Part shown: piece by piece, positions 1 to 8,906 of the stretch
Layout: the number at the start of each line of letters is the position of its first letter
How positions within the stretch are numbered: the stretch's first letter is position 1
From: Corynebacterium hylobatis
GTDB taxonomy: Bacteria > Actinomycetota > Actinomycetes > Mycobacteriales > Mycobacteriaceae
Assembly (NCBI RefSeq): GCF_003955685.1
Contig: NZ_RXHJ01000002.1
Coordinates: forward strand, 186,001-250,000
Reading direction: 5' to 3'
DNA: 64,000 bases
Position numbers and translations under genes: made by a program
The notes under the pieces: model-generated
Told to the model about the DNA's origin: nothing
Database searches by the model: none
What the model saw: the letters and a program-made list of their open reading frames with translations, nothing else

Positions 1-592
1 CATCGACATCGAGGCACCGGTCGCCCACAACATCAACGCTGTGGCCAAGGCCAAGGGCATCAAGCCCGCCGACGTCACCATCGTCGTCCTGGACCGCCCC
101 CGCCACCTCGACCTGATCACCGACATCCGCCGCGCGGGCGCGAAGGTACGCCTGATCTCCGACGGTGACGTCGCCGGCGCCATCGCAGCCGCCCAGGACT
201 CGAACTCCATCGACATGGCCATGGGCATCGGTGGCACCCCGGAGGGCATCATCACCGCCTGCGCCCTCAAGTGCATGGGCGGTGAGATCCAGGGCAAGCT
301 GTGGCCTATCGACGACGCCGAGGCCGGCCGCGCCCGAGAAGCCGGACTCGACCTCGAGTCCGTGCTCGGCATCAACGACCTGGTCTCCTCCGACAACTGC
401 TACTTCGCCGCAACCGGCGTGACCAACGGTGACATGCTCCGCGGCGTGTCCTACCGTGCCAACGGCGCGACGACCCGCTCGCTGGTCATGCGCTCGAAGT
501 CCGGCACCGTCCGTTACGTGGAGTCCCGTCACCAGCTGGCCAAGCTGCAGGAGTACTCCGTCATCGACTACTCCAAGGATCCGTCCGCCTAA
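1..592 (+). CDS. glpX: Class II fructose-1,6-bisphosphatase, C-terminal part (partial)
   Basis: Gluconeogenic enzyme that hydrolyses fructose-1,6-bisphosphate to fructose-6-phosphate in the cytosol. The frame is open from the first bases of the window, so the 5' part is missing; about 196 residues remain. The GlpX-type segments DVTIVVLDRPRH, GIGGTPEGI and ALKCMGG are visible, as expected for the lithium-sensitive class II family. It ends in TAA at 590-592. A hairpin terminator follows directly, so it is probably not co-transcribed with the next gene. Its position near fum agrees with C. glutamicum gene order as I recall it. Confidence 0.95.
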   Translation, partial: IDIEAPVAHNINAVAKAKGIKPADVTIVVLDRPRHLDLITDIRRAGAKVRLISDGDVAGAIAAAQDSNSIDMAMGIGGTPEGIITACALKCMGGEIQGKLWPIDDAEAGRAREAGLDLESVLGINDLVSSDNCYFAATGVTNGDMLRGVSYRANGATTRSLVMRSKSGTVRYVESRHQLAKLQEYSVIDYSKDPSA

Positions 593-616
593 ACAGGTAC
601 AGGAACACTCTCCGGC

Positions 617-657
617 GCGACACGGGACCATACCGGTCCGGTGTCGCGTTTGTCTTT
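617..657 (+). terminator. Rho-independent terminator after glpX
   Basis: A 13-bp stem with one mismatch (617-629 with 635-647) and a 5-nt loop, followed by a T-rich stretch (gtttgtcttt). It overlaps the alternative GTG at 641 of the next gene, which argues against that upstream start. Confidence 0.8.
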
Positions 658-721
658 CGCACTGTCTCCGGGACGGGACCCAGGACGGCACACCATCTCA
701 CCAACGGAAGGAAGAACGATC

Positions 722-1780
722 GTGGGACTTGGAGAGAAACCCCTGTACAGGTGGCTGATCGTCGCTCCTGTCTCACTGCTCCTCGGTTGGTTGTTCACCC
801 TCTGGGGTGTGCCCGCCTCCTGGATCCTCGCCGGGATCCTGGCGGCCGGTTCCTCGGCCATCATCAACGGCCGGCAACTGCCGGTGAACAAGATCCTCTA
901 CACGTTCGGGGCGGGCATCGTCGGCATCATGGCCGCTGTCCCCCTGCTGAACGAATCACCGGCCACCCTGAGCCGCTTCCTGCTGCCCGGGGTGGTGGTG
1001 GCAGCCTTCACCATCAGCGTGGGCATCGGCGGTGGTCTGCTGCTGTCCCGTATACAGCCGAGTATCAGCCGGGAGACCGGCATCCTGTCCATGCTGGCCG
1101 GTGGTGCCGCGTTCATGCCCGCCATCGCCAAGGAGATGGGCGGTGACCTGCGGTTCGTGGCGCTCACCCAGTATCTGCGCCTGCTGGCGGTGGCGGTCTC
1201 ATTGCCGATCGTGACTGGGCTGCTGCCCCACGACGTCGCCGAGCCCGGCGGTCAGGCCCCCTCCGGGGACCAGCCCTGGTGGATCGTGGTGCTCATCGCC
1301 CTGATGGCACTGTTCGGAGGGCTCCTGGCCACCCGGCTCCGCCTGCCGGTTCCCTCCGTGCTGGGGCCCCTGCTCCTGACCATCGGCCTGGTCGCACTGC
1401 TGCCCTCTGAGGTGGACATGACCCCGCCGGAGCCCTTCCGAATCCTCGCCTTCCTGGCGATCGGCTGGCTGTGCGGCGGTACGCTCTCCCTGGGCTCCCT
1501 CAAGCTCTTCGCCCGTCAACTGCCCGTCACGGTCACCTTCATCATCGTCCTCATCGTCGGTTGCGCCCTGGTGGCCTTCCCCGTCGCGGCCTGGGTCGAC
1601 ATCGCCTATTACGAGGCCTACCTGGCCACCAGCCCCGGCGCGATCGACACCGTGCTGGCGATCTCGAGCGAGGGACAGACGAGCCCCGCTGTGGTGGCCA
1701 TCCAGCTCATCCGCCTGATCCTCATCCTCCTCGTGGCCTCCGCCCTGCCCCGCCTGCTACGTCCGTTCCAGCGGGATTGA
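722..1780 (+). CDS. AbrB-family integral membrane protein (AbrB duplication)
   Basis: Protein of 352 residues that is almost entirely hydrophobic, with about ten predicted membrane segments in two similar halves. This is the pattern of the AbrB duplication family, often mis-annotated as ammonia monooxygenase and proposed to act in transport or regulation. The GTG at 722 is chosen because GGAAGGAAG lies 6-15 nt upstream. The in-frame GTG at 641 falls inside the glpX terminator. It stands alone between two terminator-like regions. The substrate cannot be read from the sequence. The family assignment rests on overall pattern, not on a catalytic motif. Confidence 0.75.
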   Translation: MGLGEKPLYRWLIVAPVSLLLGWLFTLWGVPASWILAGILAAGSSAIINGRQLPVNKILYTFGAGIVGIMAAVPLLNESPATLSRFLLPGVVVAAFTISVGIGGGLLLSRIQPSISRETGILSMLAGGAAFMPAIAKEMGGDLRFVALTQYLRLLAVAVSLPIVTGLLPHDVAEPGGQAPSGDQPWWIVVLIALMALFGGLLATRLRLPVPSVLGPLLLTIGLVALLPSEVDMTPPEPFRILAFLAIGWLCGGTLSLGSLKLFARQLPVTVTFIIVLIVGCALVAFPVAAWVDIAYYEAYLATSPGAIDTVLAISSEGQTSPAVVAIQLIRLILILLVASALPRLLRPFQRD

Positions 1781-1960
1781 CGGGATTTCCCGCCACTGAG
1801 ACGAAAATCCCGCCATTCCTCCACCGCTGCCGCCGGTCCTGCCCCATACTTAGGAAGGCCTGAGTCCACCTGACCAGCGGTACCGATGAGATTCGGATGT
1901 GGGATGGGTAAGATCAGGTCGACCCAATTTTTTGAAGCGCAGCCAGAAATGAGTGATTTC

Positions 1961-3361
1961 ATGACCGAGCAGGAATTCCGCATCGAACACGACACCATGG
2001 GTGAGGTCAAGGTCCCGGTGAACGCACTGTGGCGGGCCCAGACCCAGCGTGCCGTGGAGAACTTCCCGATCTCCGGCCGTGGCCTCGAGGCTGCCCAGAT
2101 CCGCGCGATGGGTCTGCTCAAGGCAGCCTGCGCCCAGGCCAACAAGGACCTCGGCCTGCTGGACGGCGCCAAGGCTGACGCCATCATCGCCGCGGCGAAG
2201 AAGATCGCGGATGGCGAGCACGACGCCGAGTTCCCGATCGATGTCTTCCAGACCGGTTCCGGCACCTCCTCCAACATGAACACCAACGAGGTCATCGCCT
2301 CCCTGGCGAAGGCCGCGGGCACCGAGGTCCATCCCAACGACGACGTCAACATGGGTCAGTCCTCCAACGACACCTTCCCCACCGCCACCCATGTGGCCGC
2401 CACCGAGGCCGCCGTCAACGACCTGATCCCGGGACTGAAGGTGCTCCACGAATCCCTGGCGAAGAAGGCCGCGGAGTGGAAGGACATCGTCAAGTCCGGC
2501 CGCACCCACCTCATGGACGCCGTCCCGGTCACCCTGGGCCAGGAGTTCGGCGGCTACGCCCGCCAGATCGAGCTGGGTATCGAGCGCATCGAGTCCACCG
2601 TGGAGCGTCTGGGCGAGCTGCCGATCGGCGGCACCGCCGTGGGCACCGGCCTGAACACCCCGGCCGAGTTCGGCGCGAAGGTCACCGAGGTACTCAAGGA
2701 GCTCACCGGTGTCCAGGAGCTCTCCGAGGCGAAGAACCACTTTGAGGCGCAGGCCAACCGCGATGCGCTGGTGGAATTCTCCGGTGCCATGCGCACCGTG
2801 GCTGTCTCCCTCTACAAGATCGCCAACGACATCCGTCTCATGGGTTCCGGCCCGCTGACCGGCTTCGCCGAGATCCACCTGCCGGACCTGCAGCCGGGTT
2901 CCTCCATCATGCCGGGCAAGGTCAACCCGGTCCTGTGCGAGACCGCCACCCAGGTCTCCGCCCAGGTCATCGGCAATGATGCCGCCGTCGCCTTCTCCGG
3001 CACCCAGGGCCAGTTCGAGCTCAACGTGTTCATCCCGGTCATGGCACGCAACGTCCTCGAGTCCTCCCGCCTGCTGGCCAACACCGCCCGCGTCTTCGCG
3101 GAGAACCTCGTCGACGGCATCGAGCCGAACGTCGAGCGCATGCGTACCCTGGCCGAGTCCTCCCCGTCCATCGTCACCCCGCTGAACTCGGCGATCGGTT
3201 ACGAGAACGCCGCCAAGGTGGCCAAGGCCGCTCTGGCCGAGGGCAAGACCATCCGTCAGACCGTCATCGACATGGGCTTCGTCGACGGCGAGAAGCTCAC
3301 CGAGGAGGAGCTGGACAAGCGCCTCGACGTGCTGGCCATGGCCAACACCGACCGCGACTAA
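1961..3361 (+). CDS. fum: Class II fumarate hydratase (fumarase C)
   Basis: TCA-cycle enzyme of 466 residues, a cytosolic homotetramer interconverting fumarate and L-malate. The fumarase/aspartase signature [11 protein letters not shown] lies near residue 312. Other class II blocks are present: [20 protein letters not shown] and GQSSNDTFP. The start at ATG 1961 gives [16 protein letters not shown], the usual corynebacterial N-terminus. ATG 1949 in the same frame is an alternative. A strong bidirectional terminator follows. The 180-nt upstream gap contains repeated cgggatt/atcccg half-sites but no motif I can name. Confidence 0.97.
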   Translation: MTEQEFRIEHDTMGEVKVPVNALWRAQTQRAVENFPISGRGLEAAQIRAMGLLKAACAQANKDLGLLDGAKADAIIAAAKKIADGEHDAEFPIDVFQTGSGTSSNMNTNEVIASLAKAAGTEVHPNDDVNMGQSSNDTFPTATHVAATEAAVNDLIPGLKVLHESLAKKAAEWKDIVKSGRTHLMDAVPVTLGQEFGGYARQIELGIERIESTVERLGELPIGGTAVGTGLNTPAEFGAKVTEVLKELTGVQELSEAKNHFEAQANRDALVEFSGAMRTVAVSLYKIANDIRLMGSGPLTGFAEIHLPDLQPGSSIMPGKVNPVLCETATQVSAQVIGNDAAVAFSGTQGQFELNVFIPVMARNVLESSRLLANTARVFAENLVDGIEPNVERMRTLAESSPSIVTPLNSAIGYENAAKVAKAALAEGKTIRQTVIDMGFVDGEKLTEEELDKRLDVLAMANTDRD

Positions 3362-3375
3362 TCGCTCCGCTTCTC

Positions 3376-3416
3376 GACGCCCCGTTCTCACCCCGAGAGC
3401 GGGGCGTCCGCTTTTT
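3376..3416. terminator. Bidirectional terminator between fum and the convergent gene
   Basis: A 14-bp stem (3376-3389 with 3395-3408, one G-U pair), 5-nt loop, and a T run at 3412-3416 on the plus strand. The convergent gene's stop codon is directly next to it. Confidence 0.85.
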
Positions 3417-4384
3417 CAGCCCCGGGCGATGAGTTCCATGAGGTAGGGCGTGGGGGTGATCTTCAGCTGTCCGGCCTCGGCATCGAAGGAGGACAGGGTG
3501 GCAATCTCTCCCTCGTGCCACATGTGCAGCAGCGGGGAGACGGAGTGGGAGCTCTCGGCGGCGATCTGTGCGGCGACGGGGGCGAGCCGGCCGAGGCCCT
3601 CGAGCAGGTCCTCGCCGGTGGTGATCCCACGGGCCAGGAGGATGTGTCGGGTGGGGATGGCGAAGAGGATGCCGCGGGACTGGTCGAGATCGGGTGCCCA
3701 GGCGCGCAGCACCTCCTCCAGGAGGACGGGGGCGGAGGCGACGTAGTAGCTGCCGGATTCGAAGGAGCGGAAGTGGGCGCCGGGGCGGATCTCCGAGCCG
3801 GGGTGGGAGCGGGTGTCCGGAATGGTCCCCAGGAGTTCCTCCCGCAGGTTGTTGCGGGCGGCACGCACGAGGGTGTCCAGGTCGTCGACATCGCGGAGAC
3901 GTTCCAGCGGCATGGTCTGGATGGACCGTTCCGTGTCGAGGACGAGGGTGACCACCGTGTCATCGGTGAAGCTGTGGAGGGTGGCGGAGGAGATGATGTC
4001 GGCCTCGTCCGCCGCAAGTCCGCCGGTGGGGACGATGCGCAGACGCAGGCCGGCGTAGAGTCCGGCGGTGCCGAGGTCCTCGGCATGCTCGCCGTCGAGG
4101 ACGGCGCTGACGAAAGCACGCGCCAGGGTGCGCGGTGCCTTGGGGTGCTGGGAGCCGGCGACGTCGCCGATGAGGTTCTCCATGTTGACGGTGACACGCC
4201 CCCGGTGCGGGTGGTCGATGATGGCGTGGCGGCCGTCGAAACGCACCGTCGCCCCCTTCTCGGCGAGGCTGCGGCGCAGTTCGGTGCGGAGTTCACCGGC
4301 GCGGCCACGGGTGAGTCCGGGAAAGATGTGGTCGGGGCGGTTCCGGTCGCGGAACGCGCGGAGGCGGCGGAGGATCATCGTCAT
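3416..4384 (-). CDS. Uncharacterised protein, possibly DUF1444/YtpQ-like
   Basis: Soluble protein of 322 residues with no signal peptide or membrane span. The central order of segments (LVLDTERSIQTMPLERL, NNLREEL, YYVASAPVLLEEVL, then IPTRHILLA) resembles the YtpQ/DUF1444 family of Firmicutes. I judge this from memory and cannot align it. The start at ATG 4384 (MTMILRRLRAF) has GGTAAGG just upstream; longer readings would run into the operator shared with the divergent TetR gene. Divergence from a TetR-controlled efflux pump suggests shared regulation. Function unknown. Confidence 0.65.
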   Translation of the reverse strand: MTMILRRLRAFRDRNRPDHIFPGLTRGRAGELRTELRRSLAEKGATVRFDGRHAIIDHPHRGRVTVNMENLIGDVAGSQHPKAPRTLARAFVSAVLDGEHAEDLGTAGLYAGLRLRIVPTGGLAADEADIISSATLHSFTDDTVVTLVLDTERSIQTMPLERLRDVDDLDTLVRAARNNLREELLGTIPDTRSHPGSEIRPGAHFRSFESGSYYVASAPVLLEEVLRAWAPDLDQSRGILFAIPTRHILLARGITTGEDLLEGLGRLAPVAAQIAAESSHSVSPLLHMWHEGEIATLSSFDAEAGQLKITPTPYLMELIARG

Positions 4385-4424
4385 AGACCTTACCCCCATC
4401 GCCCCGGCACTGCCCGCAAAAATC

Positions 4425-4449
4425 TGCACTTGAGTGCAAAGATGCACTC
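4425..4449. promoter_or_regulatory. Probable TetR operator (alternating TGCACT/AGTGCA half-sites)
   Basis: TGCACT-TG-AGTGCA (4425-4438) overlaps GAGTGCA-AAGA-TGCACTC (4432-4449). Three alternating half-sites therefore lie in the 83-nt gap between the divergent starts at 4384 and 4468, which suits binding of a TetR dimer or pair of dimers. The regulator encoded at 4468 is the obvious candidate. Confidence 0.7.
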
Positions 4450-4467
4450 GGTGTAAGGTGTGACCTC

Positions 4468-5142
4468 ATGAGTGATGAGACTCCCCTCCGTGAACGCAAA
4501 CGCCAGGCGACCCGCAGGCGGATTGAGGACGCGGCGACGGCGCTCGTCGAGAAGCACGGCTTCGAGAACGTCACCGTCGAGGAGATCTGCCGCGACGCCG
4601 AGATCTCGCGCCGCACCTTCTTCAACTACATGGAGTCCAAGGACGAGGCCGTCCTCGGCCTGCCGCCCATGACCGTCGCCGAGCACCGTCGCGCGCTGTT
4701 CGTGGACACCCCCACCGACAACCTGGTCCGCTCCGCCCTGGAGCACATCGTCGCCACCGCCACCGAGGCAGAGAGCGAGGACATCGAGGCCGGCGCTGAC
4801 CAGAATTTCCTCGCGGAACTGCGGGAACGCCGCCACCGCATCTTCGCCGCCGAACCCTCCGTGGCGCTCATGTCCGTCAACCGCTTGCGCGAACAGGCGA
4901 AACTGATGCACCAGCTCGTCGTGGCCCACCTCGAGGCACACCCCGGGGACCGGCGGATGCCCGACCAACCCCCGGAGATCGAGGCCGCCATCATCTCGGG
5001 CCTCATCCGCGAGAGCGTGTGGCTGCACGTCTCCCGCCTGACCCGCTGCACCGACTCCCCCACTGATTCCGCCACCCGGGCACGCATGCTTCCCGAGACC
5101 GGCCGGATCATCTCAGACTTCGCAAAGGAACTGCCTTGGTAA
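4468..5142 (+). CDS. TetR-family transcriptional regulator
   Basis: DNA-binding repressor of 224 residues. The N-terminal helix-turn-helix spans about residues 14-60 (RRRIEDAATALVEKHGF, then TVEEICRDAEISRRTFFNYM with the classic TetR FFNYM/SKDE ending). The C-terminal ligand domain is divergent. The stop overlaps the TTG start of the multidrug transporter at 5136 by 7 nt, so the two are translationally coupled. It probably represses itself, the pump and perhaps the divergent gene through the operator at 4425-4449. Confidence 0.92.
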   Translation: MSDETPLRERKRQATRRRIEDAATALVEKHGFENVTVEEICRDAEISRRTFFNYMESKDEAVLGLPPMTVAEHRRALFVDTPTDNLVRSALEHIVATATEAESEDIEAGADQNFLAELRERRHRIFAAEPSVALMSVNRLREQAKLMHQLVVAHLEAHPGDRRMPDQPPEIEAAIISGLIRESVWLHVSRLTRCTDSPTDSATRARMLPETGRIISDFAKELPW

Positions 5143-6698
5143 CCACCTCCCCCGCGCCGGGCGCGCAGAAGCAGGCCCCGCGCATCGGCCTCATCTTCGG
5201 GGCCCTCCTGCTCACGATGCTCATGAGCTCGCTCGGGCAGATGATCTTCTCCACTGCGCTCCCGACCATCGTCGGCGAGCTCGGCGGCGTCAACCACATG
5301 AGCTGGGTCATCTCTGCGTTCATGGTGACCATGACCATCGCCATGCCGATCTTCGGCAAGCTCGGTGACATGGTGGGCCGCAAATGGCTCTATATCTTCG
5401 GCATCGCCGTCTTCGTCCTCGGCTCCACCATGGGCGGTTTCGCACAGTCCATGGAACTGCTCATCGTGGCGCGAGCCATCCAGGGCTTCGGCGCCGGCGG
5501 CATGATGATCAGCTCCCAGGCGATCGTCGCCGAGGTCGTCCCCGCACGTCAGCGCGGCAAGTACATGGGCGTCATGGGCGCGATGTTCGGCGTCAGCTCC
5601 GTGCTCGGCCCGGTTCTCGGCGGCTGGTTCACCGACGGCCCCGGCTGGCGCTGGGGCCTGTGGATCAACCTCCCCCTCGGTCTGCTGGCACTGATCGTCT
5701 CCGTGCTGGTCCTGCACCTGCGCACCGGCAGCGGGGAGAACCGCCGCTTCGACTGGCTGGGCACTGCCCTGATGACGGTCACCACCGCCGCCCTCATCCT
5801 TCTGTCCACGTGGGGTGGCACCGAGTACGAGTGGGGTGACCCGGTGATCCTGGGGCTGGGGGCCACGACCATCATCGGCGCGATCCTGTTCGTCCTCGTG
5901 GAGCTCAAGGCCGTCAACCCCCTGATTCCGATGGCCCTGTTCCGTAACCGCAATATGGTGCTGACCACCGCCGCGGGCACCGTCCTCGGCCTGGCGATGA
6001 TGGGCGCACTGGCCTACCTGCCCACCTACCTGCAGATGGTCCACTCCCTGACCCCGACCGACGCAGGCCTGATGATGATCCCCATGATGGTCGGCATGAT
6101 CGGTACCTCAACGGTGGTTGGCTTCCTCATCGCGAAGTCCGGCAACTACAAGACCTACCCCATCGTCGGCATGGCCGTCGTGACGGTCGCGCTGTGGCTG
6201 ATGTCGCGGCTGACCGTGGAGACCTCCCTGGTGCAGCTGGGCTTCCTGTTCTTCGTCTTCGGTTTCGGCCTCGGGCTGGTCATGCAGGTGCTCGTGCTCA
6301 TCGTGCAGAACTCCTTCCCCATCACGGCTGTGGGCACCGCCACCGCGGCAAACAACTTCTTCCGCCAGATCGGCTCCACCCTCGGCGCCGCCCTGGTCGG
6401 TTCGATGTTCATCCACAACCTGCAGTCCAACCTCAGCGAACGCCTGCCCGGTGCCTTTGCGCAGCTGGGTGAGCAGGGTGCCGCCTATGCCGAGCAGTTC
6501 TCCGAGGCCGGGGGCGGGGCGAACTCCCTGACTCCGGCGGGTGTGGTCAATCTGCCCGACCCCATCCGTGAGGTGGTGCTCAGCAGCTACAACGACGGCC
6601 TGACACCGATCTTCCTGCTCATGGTTCCCCTGACCGCCTTTGCCCTGTTCATCCTGCTGCCGGTCAAACAGGACAAGCTCAAGGAGACGATCGAGTAG
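5136..6698 (+). CDS. DHA2-family MFS drug:H+ antiporter
   Basis: Membrane protein of 520 residues with about 14 hydrophobic segments, the DHA2 (14-TMS) layout. Motif C-like FSTALPTIVGELGG follows TM1, motif A-like GKLGDMVGRK lies near residue 74, and GWRWGLWINLP is typical of EmrB/QacA-type pumps. TTG 5136 is the likely start: it overlaps the tetR stop and has AAAGGAA about 7 nt upstream. The TetR pairing points to inducible export of a toxic compound. The gene ends directly against the convergent acetyltransferase with no gap. Confidence 0.9.
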   Translation: MVTTSPAPGAQKQAPRIGLIFGALLLTMLMSSLGQMIFSTALPTIVGELGGVNHMSWVISAFMVTMTIAMPIFGKLGDMVGRKWLYIFGIAVFVLGSTMGGFAQSMELLIVARAIQGFGAGGMMISSQAIVAEVVPARQRGKYMGVMGAMFGVSSVLGPVLGGWFTDGPGWRWGLWINLPLGLLALIVSVLVLHLRTGSGENRRFDWLGTALMTVTTAALILLSTWGGTEYEWGDPVILGLGATTIIGAILFVLVELKAVNPLIPMALFRNRNMVLTTAAGTVLGLAMMGALAYLPTYLQMVHSLTPTDAGLMMIPMMVGMIGTSTVVGFLIAKSGNYKTYPIVGMAVVTVALWLMSRLTVETSLVQLGFLFFVFGFGLGLVMQVLVLIVQNSFPITAVGTATAANNFFRQIGSTLGAALVGSMFIHNLQSNLSERLPGAFAQLGEQGAAYAEQFSEAGGGANSLTPAGVVNLPDPIREVVLSSYNDGLTPIFLLMVPLTAFALFILLPVKQDKLKETIE

Positions 6699-7226
6699 CT
6701 ACTCCCCCGGCTTGGGCAGCAGCAGCTCGTAGATGTCGGTGTCACGCCACTGGCCGGCCATGTCGCCGTACGTCATCTTCGCCAGGTGGTGGTAGGTGCC
6801 GACCTTCTCGAAGCCGCGCGAACGGTGCAGCGCGGCTGAACCTTCGTTCTCGGGGAAGACCCAGGCGTGGATGCCCCATTTGTGCAGGTCCCGGCATACT
6901 TCGACGAGTTTGTCCAGGAGGGCGCCGGCCACGCCGCGGCCGCGGGCGTCGGGGTGGATGTAGATGGAGTTCTCCACGACACCGTGGAAGACAGCGCGGG
7001 TGGAAATGGGGGCGGCGGCAACCCAGCCCAGCAGTTTGCCCGGGTCCGCATTGTCCACGGCGACGAACACGGTCTCCAGTATCTTGTCCCGGGAGAACTG
7101 TTCCCAGGTCGGCGCCTGCGTCTCATACGTGGCGTGGCCTGATTCCAGACCCCTCTCGTAGATCGCGCGGACCTGAAGATAGTCCTCAGGCCGGATGGGT
7201 CGGAGCGTGAACGTCGCGTCTGCCAT
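6699..7226 (-). CDS. GNAT N-acetyltransferase, phosphinothricin acetyltransferase-like
   Basis: Enzyme of 175 residues with the acetyl-CoA binding GNAT core: VENSIYIHPDARGRGVAGALL, where RGRGVA is the pyrophosphate loop, then the FPENEGSAALHRSRGFEKVGTY segment typical of the Pat/Bar and MddA group. These acetylate phosphinothricin, methionine sulfoximine or related amines; the true substrate is unknown. ATG 7226 is chosen. A TTG upstream at 7262 is possible. There is no clear Shine-Dalgarno; a GACAAT box six bases before the ATG would fit leaderless transcription. It lies downstream of phoH on the same strand. Confidence 0.85.
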   Translation of the reverse strand: MADATFTLRPIRPEDYLQVRAIYERGLESGHATYETQAPTWEQFSRDKILETVFVAVDNADPGKLLGWVAAAPISTRAVFHGVVENSIYIHPDARGRGVAGALLDKLVEVCRDLHKWGIHAWVFPENEGSAALHRSRGFEKVGTYHHLAKMTYGDMAGQWRDTDIYELLLPKPGE

Positions 7227-7298
7227 GCGAACATTGTCGCCCACGTACGTCAGGCCCCGCAAACGCTGGCGGAAGCCCGGTCCCGGGGCCCAGGCCGC

Positions 7299-8672
7299 CT
7301 ACTTCCCATCCTCCAGCAGGTCAGTGACCAGTTCCGCGATGGCGGAACGCTCGGAACGCTGCAGTGTGACGTGTCCGAAGAGCTCGTGGTCCTTGAGCTT
7401 CTCGATCACCGCCTGCACCCCGTCATGTCGCCCCACCCGCAGGTTGTCCCGCTGCGCCACGTCATGGGTGAGCACCACCCGCGAACCCCGGCCGAGGCGG
7501 GACAGGACGGTGAGCAGGACATTGCGTTCCAGCGACTGGGCCTCGTCGACGATGACGAAGGAATCGTGGAGGGAGCGGCCACGGATGTGGGTCAGCGGCA
7601 GAACCTCGATGAGCTCGCGGGCCTGGATCTCCTCCATGACGTTGTCGGAGACCAGTCCGTCGAGGGTGTCGAAGACAGCCTGCGCCCAGGGGTTCATCTT
7701 CTCGGTCTCGGAGCCGGGCAGGTAGCCGAGGTTCTGGCCACCGACGGCATAGAGGGGACGGAAGACCACGATGCGCCGGTGCTCGTTGCGCTCGAGCACG
7801 GCCTCCAGCCCGGCGCACAGCGCCAGCGCCGACTTGCCGGTGCCCGCCCGACCACCGATGGAGACGATGCCCACGTTGTTGTCCAGCAGCAGATCGAGCG
7901 CGATGCGCTGCTCCGCGGAACGTCCATGCAGGCCGAAGGCCTGCTGGTCACCGCGGACCAGGCGCACCGTACCGTCGCGGGTGACCCGTCCCAGGGCGGA
8001 CTGGGTGGAGGTGGTCAGCCGAATCCCGCAGTGGACGGGCAGCTCGGCGACGAAGTCACCGGTGTCGGTGAGAGCCCCGTCCGGCAGCTCGATCTCGCCC
8101 TCGCGGTAGAGGGTGTCGATGGTTCCGGCGTCGGTGTGCACGTCGGTGATGCCGGTATAACCGGTGAGCACGACGTCCTGCGCGTGATACTCGTCCGCCC
8201 GCAGGCCCACGGCTCCGGCCTTGACCCGCAGGGGCACGTCCTTGGTCACCAACGTCGTGTCCCGGCCCTCCTGCTGCAGGTTGAGGGCGCAGGCGAGGAT
8301 GCGGTGGTCGCCCTCCGTACCGCGGAAGGCCGCCGGCAGCTGGGACTGGTCCTGGTGGTTGAGTTCCACGCGCAGGGTGCCGCCCTCGACGTTGACCGGC
8401 ACGGGCTGATCGAGACGTTCGTAGGTGGCGCGCAGATCCTCGAGCATCCGCAGAGCCTGCCGGGCGAACCAGCCGAGCTCCGGGTGGTGACGCTTGCCTT
8501 CCAGCTCCGTGATCACCACAACCGGCAGGACGACCTCGTGTTCGGAGAACTTGCGCAGCGCCCACGGGTCGCTGAGCAGCACGGAGGTGTCGATGACGTA
8601 GGTGCGGAGGTCGACGGCCGAATGGTCGTCCGGGTGGCGGGCGGTGAGGTGGTCGGTGGTCGAGTCGAACAT
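7299..8672 (-). CDS. phoH2: PIN domain-PhoH ATPase fusion (PhoH2-type RNA helicase/RNase)
   Basis: Protein of 457 residues joining an N-terminal PIN ribonuclease domain ([12 protein letters not shown], acidic D28; later [11 protein letters not shown] and [12 protein letters not shown]) to a C-terminal PhoH P-loop ATPase. Walker [12 protein letters not shown] lies near residue 270 and Walker B FVIVDEAQ near 370. In mycobacteria such PhoH2 proteins unwind and cleave RNA. ATG 8672 is preceded by AGGGGAG at good spacing; an in-frame extension to 8792 is possible but has no support. No PhoAT-like antitoxin gene was recognised upstream. Confidence 0.93.
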   Translation of the reverse strand: MFDSTTDHLTARHPDDHSAVDLRTYVIDTSVLLSDPWALRKFSEHEVVLPVVVITELEGKRHHPELGWFARQALRMLEDLRATYERLDQPVPVNVEGGTLRVELNHQDQSQLPAAFRGTEGDHRILACALNLQQEGRDTTLVTKDVPLRVKAGAVGLRADEYHAQDVVLTGYTGITDVHTDAGTIDTLYREGEIELPDGALTDTGDFVAELPVHCGIRLTTSTQSALGRVTRDGTVRLVRGDQQAFGLHGRSAEQRIALDLLLDNNVGIVSIGGRAGTGKSALALCAGLEAVLERNEHRRIVVFRPLYAVGGQNLGYLPGSETEKMNPWAQAVFDTLDGLVSDNVMEEIQARELIEVLPLTHIRGRSLHDSFVIVDEAQSLERNVLLTVLSRLGRGSRVVLTHDVAQRDNLRVGRHDGVQAVIEKLKDHELFGHVTLQRSERSAIAELVTDLLEDGK

Positions 8673-8845
8673 GGCGCGGGCTCCCCTGGTGTGGCGGTCC
8701 GGGTACCCGTCAGCGCCACGGGAATCATCTCGGAACACGGCCGTCGAGCCGGTACCGACTCGGGGACGGACGCGGGCCGGATGGTGGTTCATCCGGTTGC
8801 CCTCAGGCTAACCCCCGCAGGCACACGAAGAGGGAGAATTACATG

Positions 8846-8893
8846 GCTGTCAGATGAACTTCACCTAACTGCAACTGAAGCTCATCTGACAGC
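8846..8893. repeat. 48-nt near-perfect inverted repeat (long hairpin)
   Basis: GCTGTCAGATGA at 8846-8857 pairs with 8882-8893, and CTTCA at 8859-8863 pairs with 8876-8880. That makes 17 pairs with a single A/C mismatch and a 12-nt loop. No T run follows on either strand, so it is not a canonical terminator. It lies in the 234-nt gap between phoH2 and the upstream lipoprotein gene. Confidence 0.8.
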
Positions 8894-8906
8894 GAGGTGA
8901 CCCGAG

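Noticed and set aside
641-721. Upstream GTG start for the AbrB-type protein
   Set aside because: It lies inside the glpX terminator stem and has no ribosome-binding site; GTG 722 has a good one.
1850-3391. Long open frame on the strand opposite fum, and similar frames opposite other genes (for example 7371-8900, 10919-12385, 14992-16596 and 39199-41565)
   Set aside because: They lie opposite well-supported genes, have low-complexity or Arg/Gly/His-rich translations without motifs, and arise from the high third-position GC of the real gene.
8673-8820. A PhoAT-like antitoxin gene upstream of phoH2
   Set aside because: No small frame with a start signal and credible composition could be supported there.
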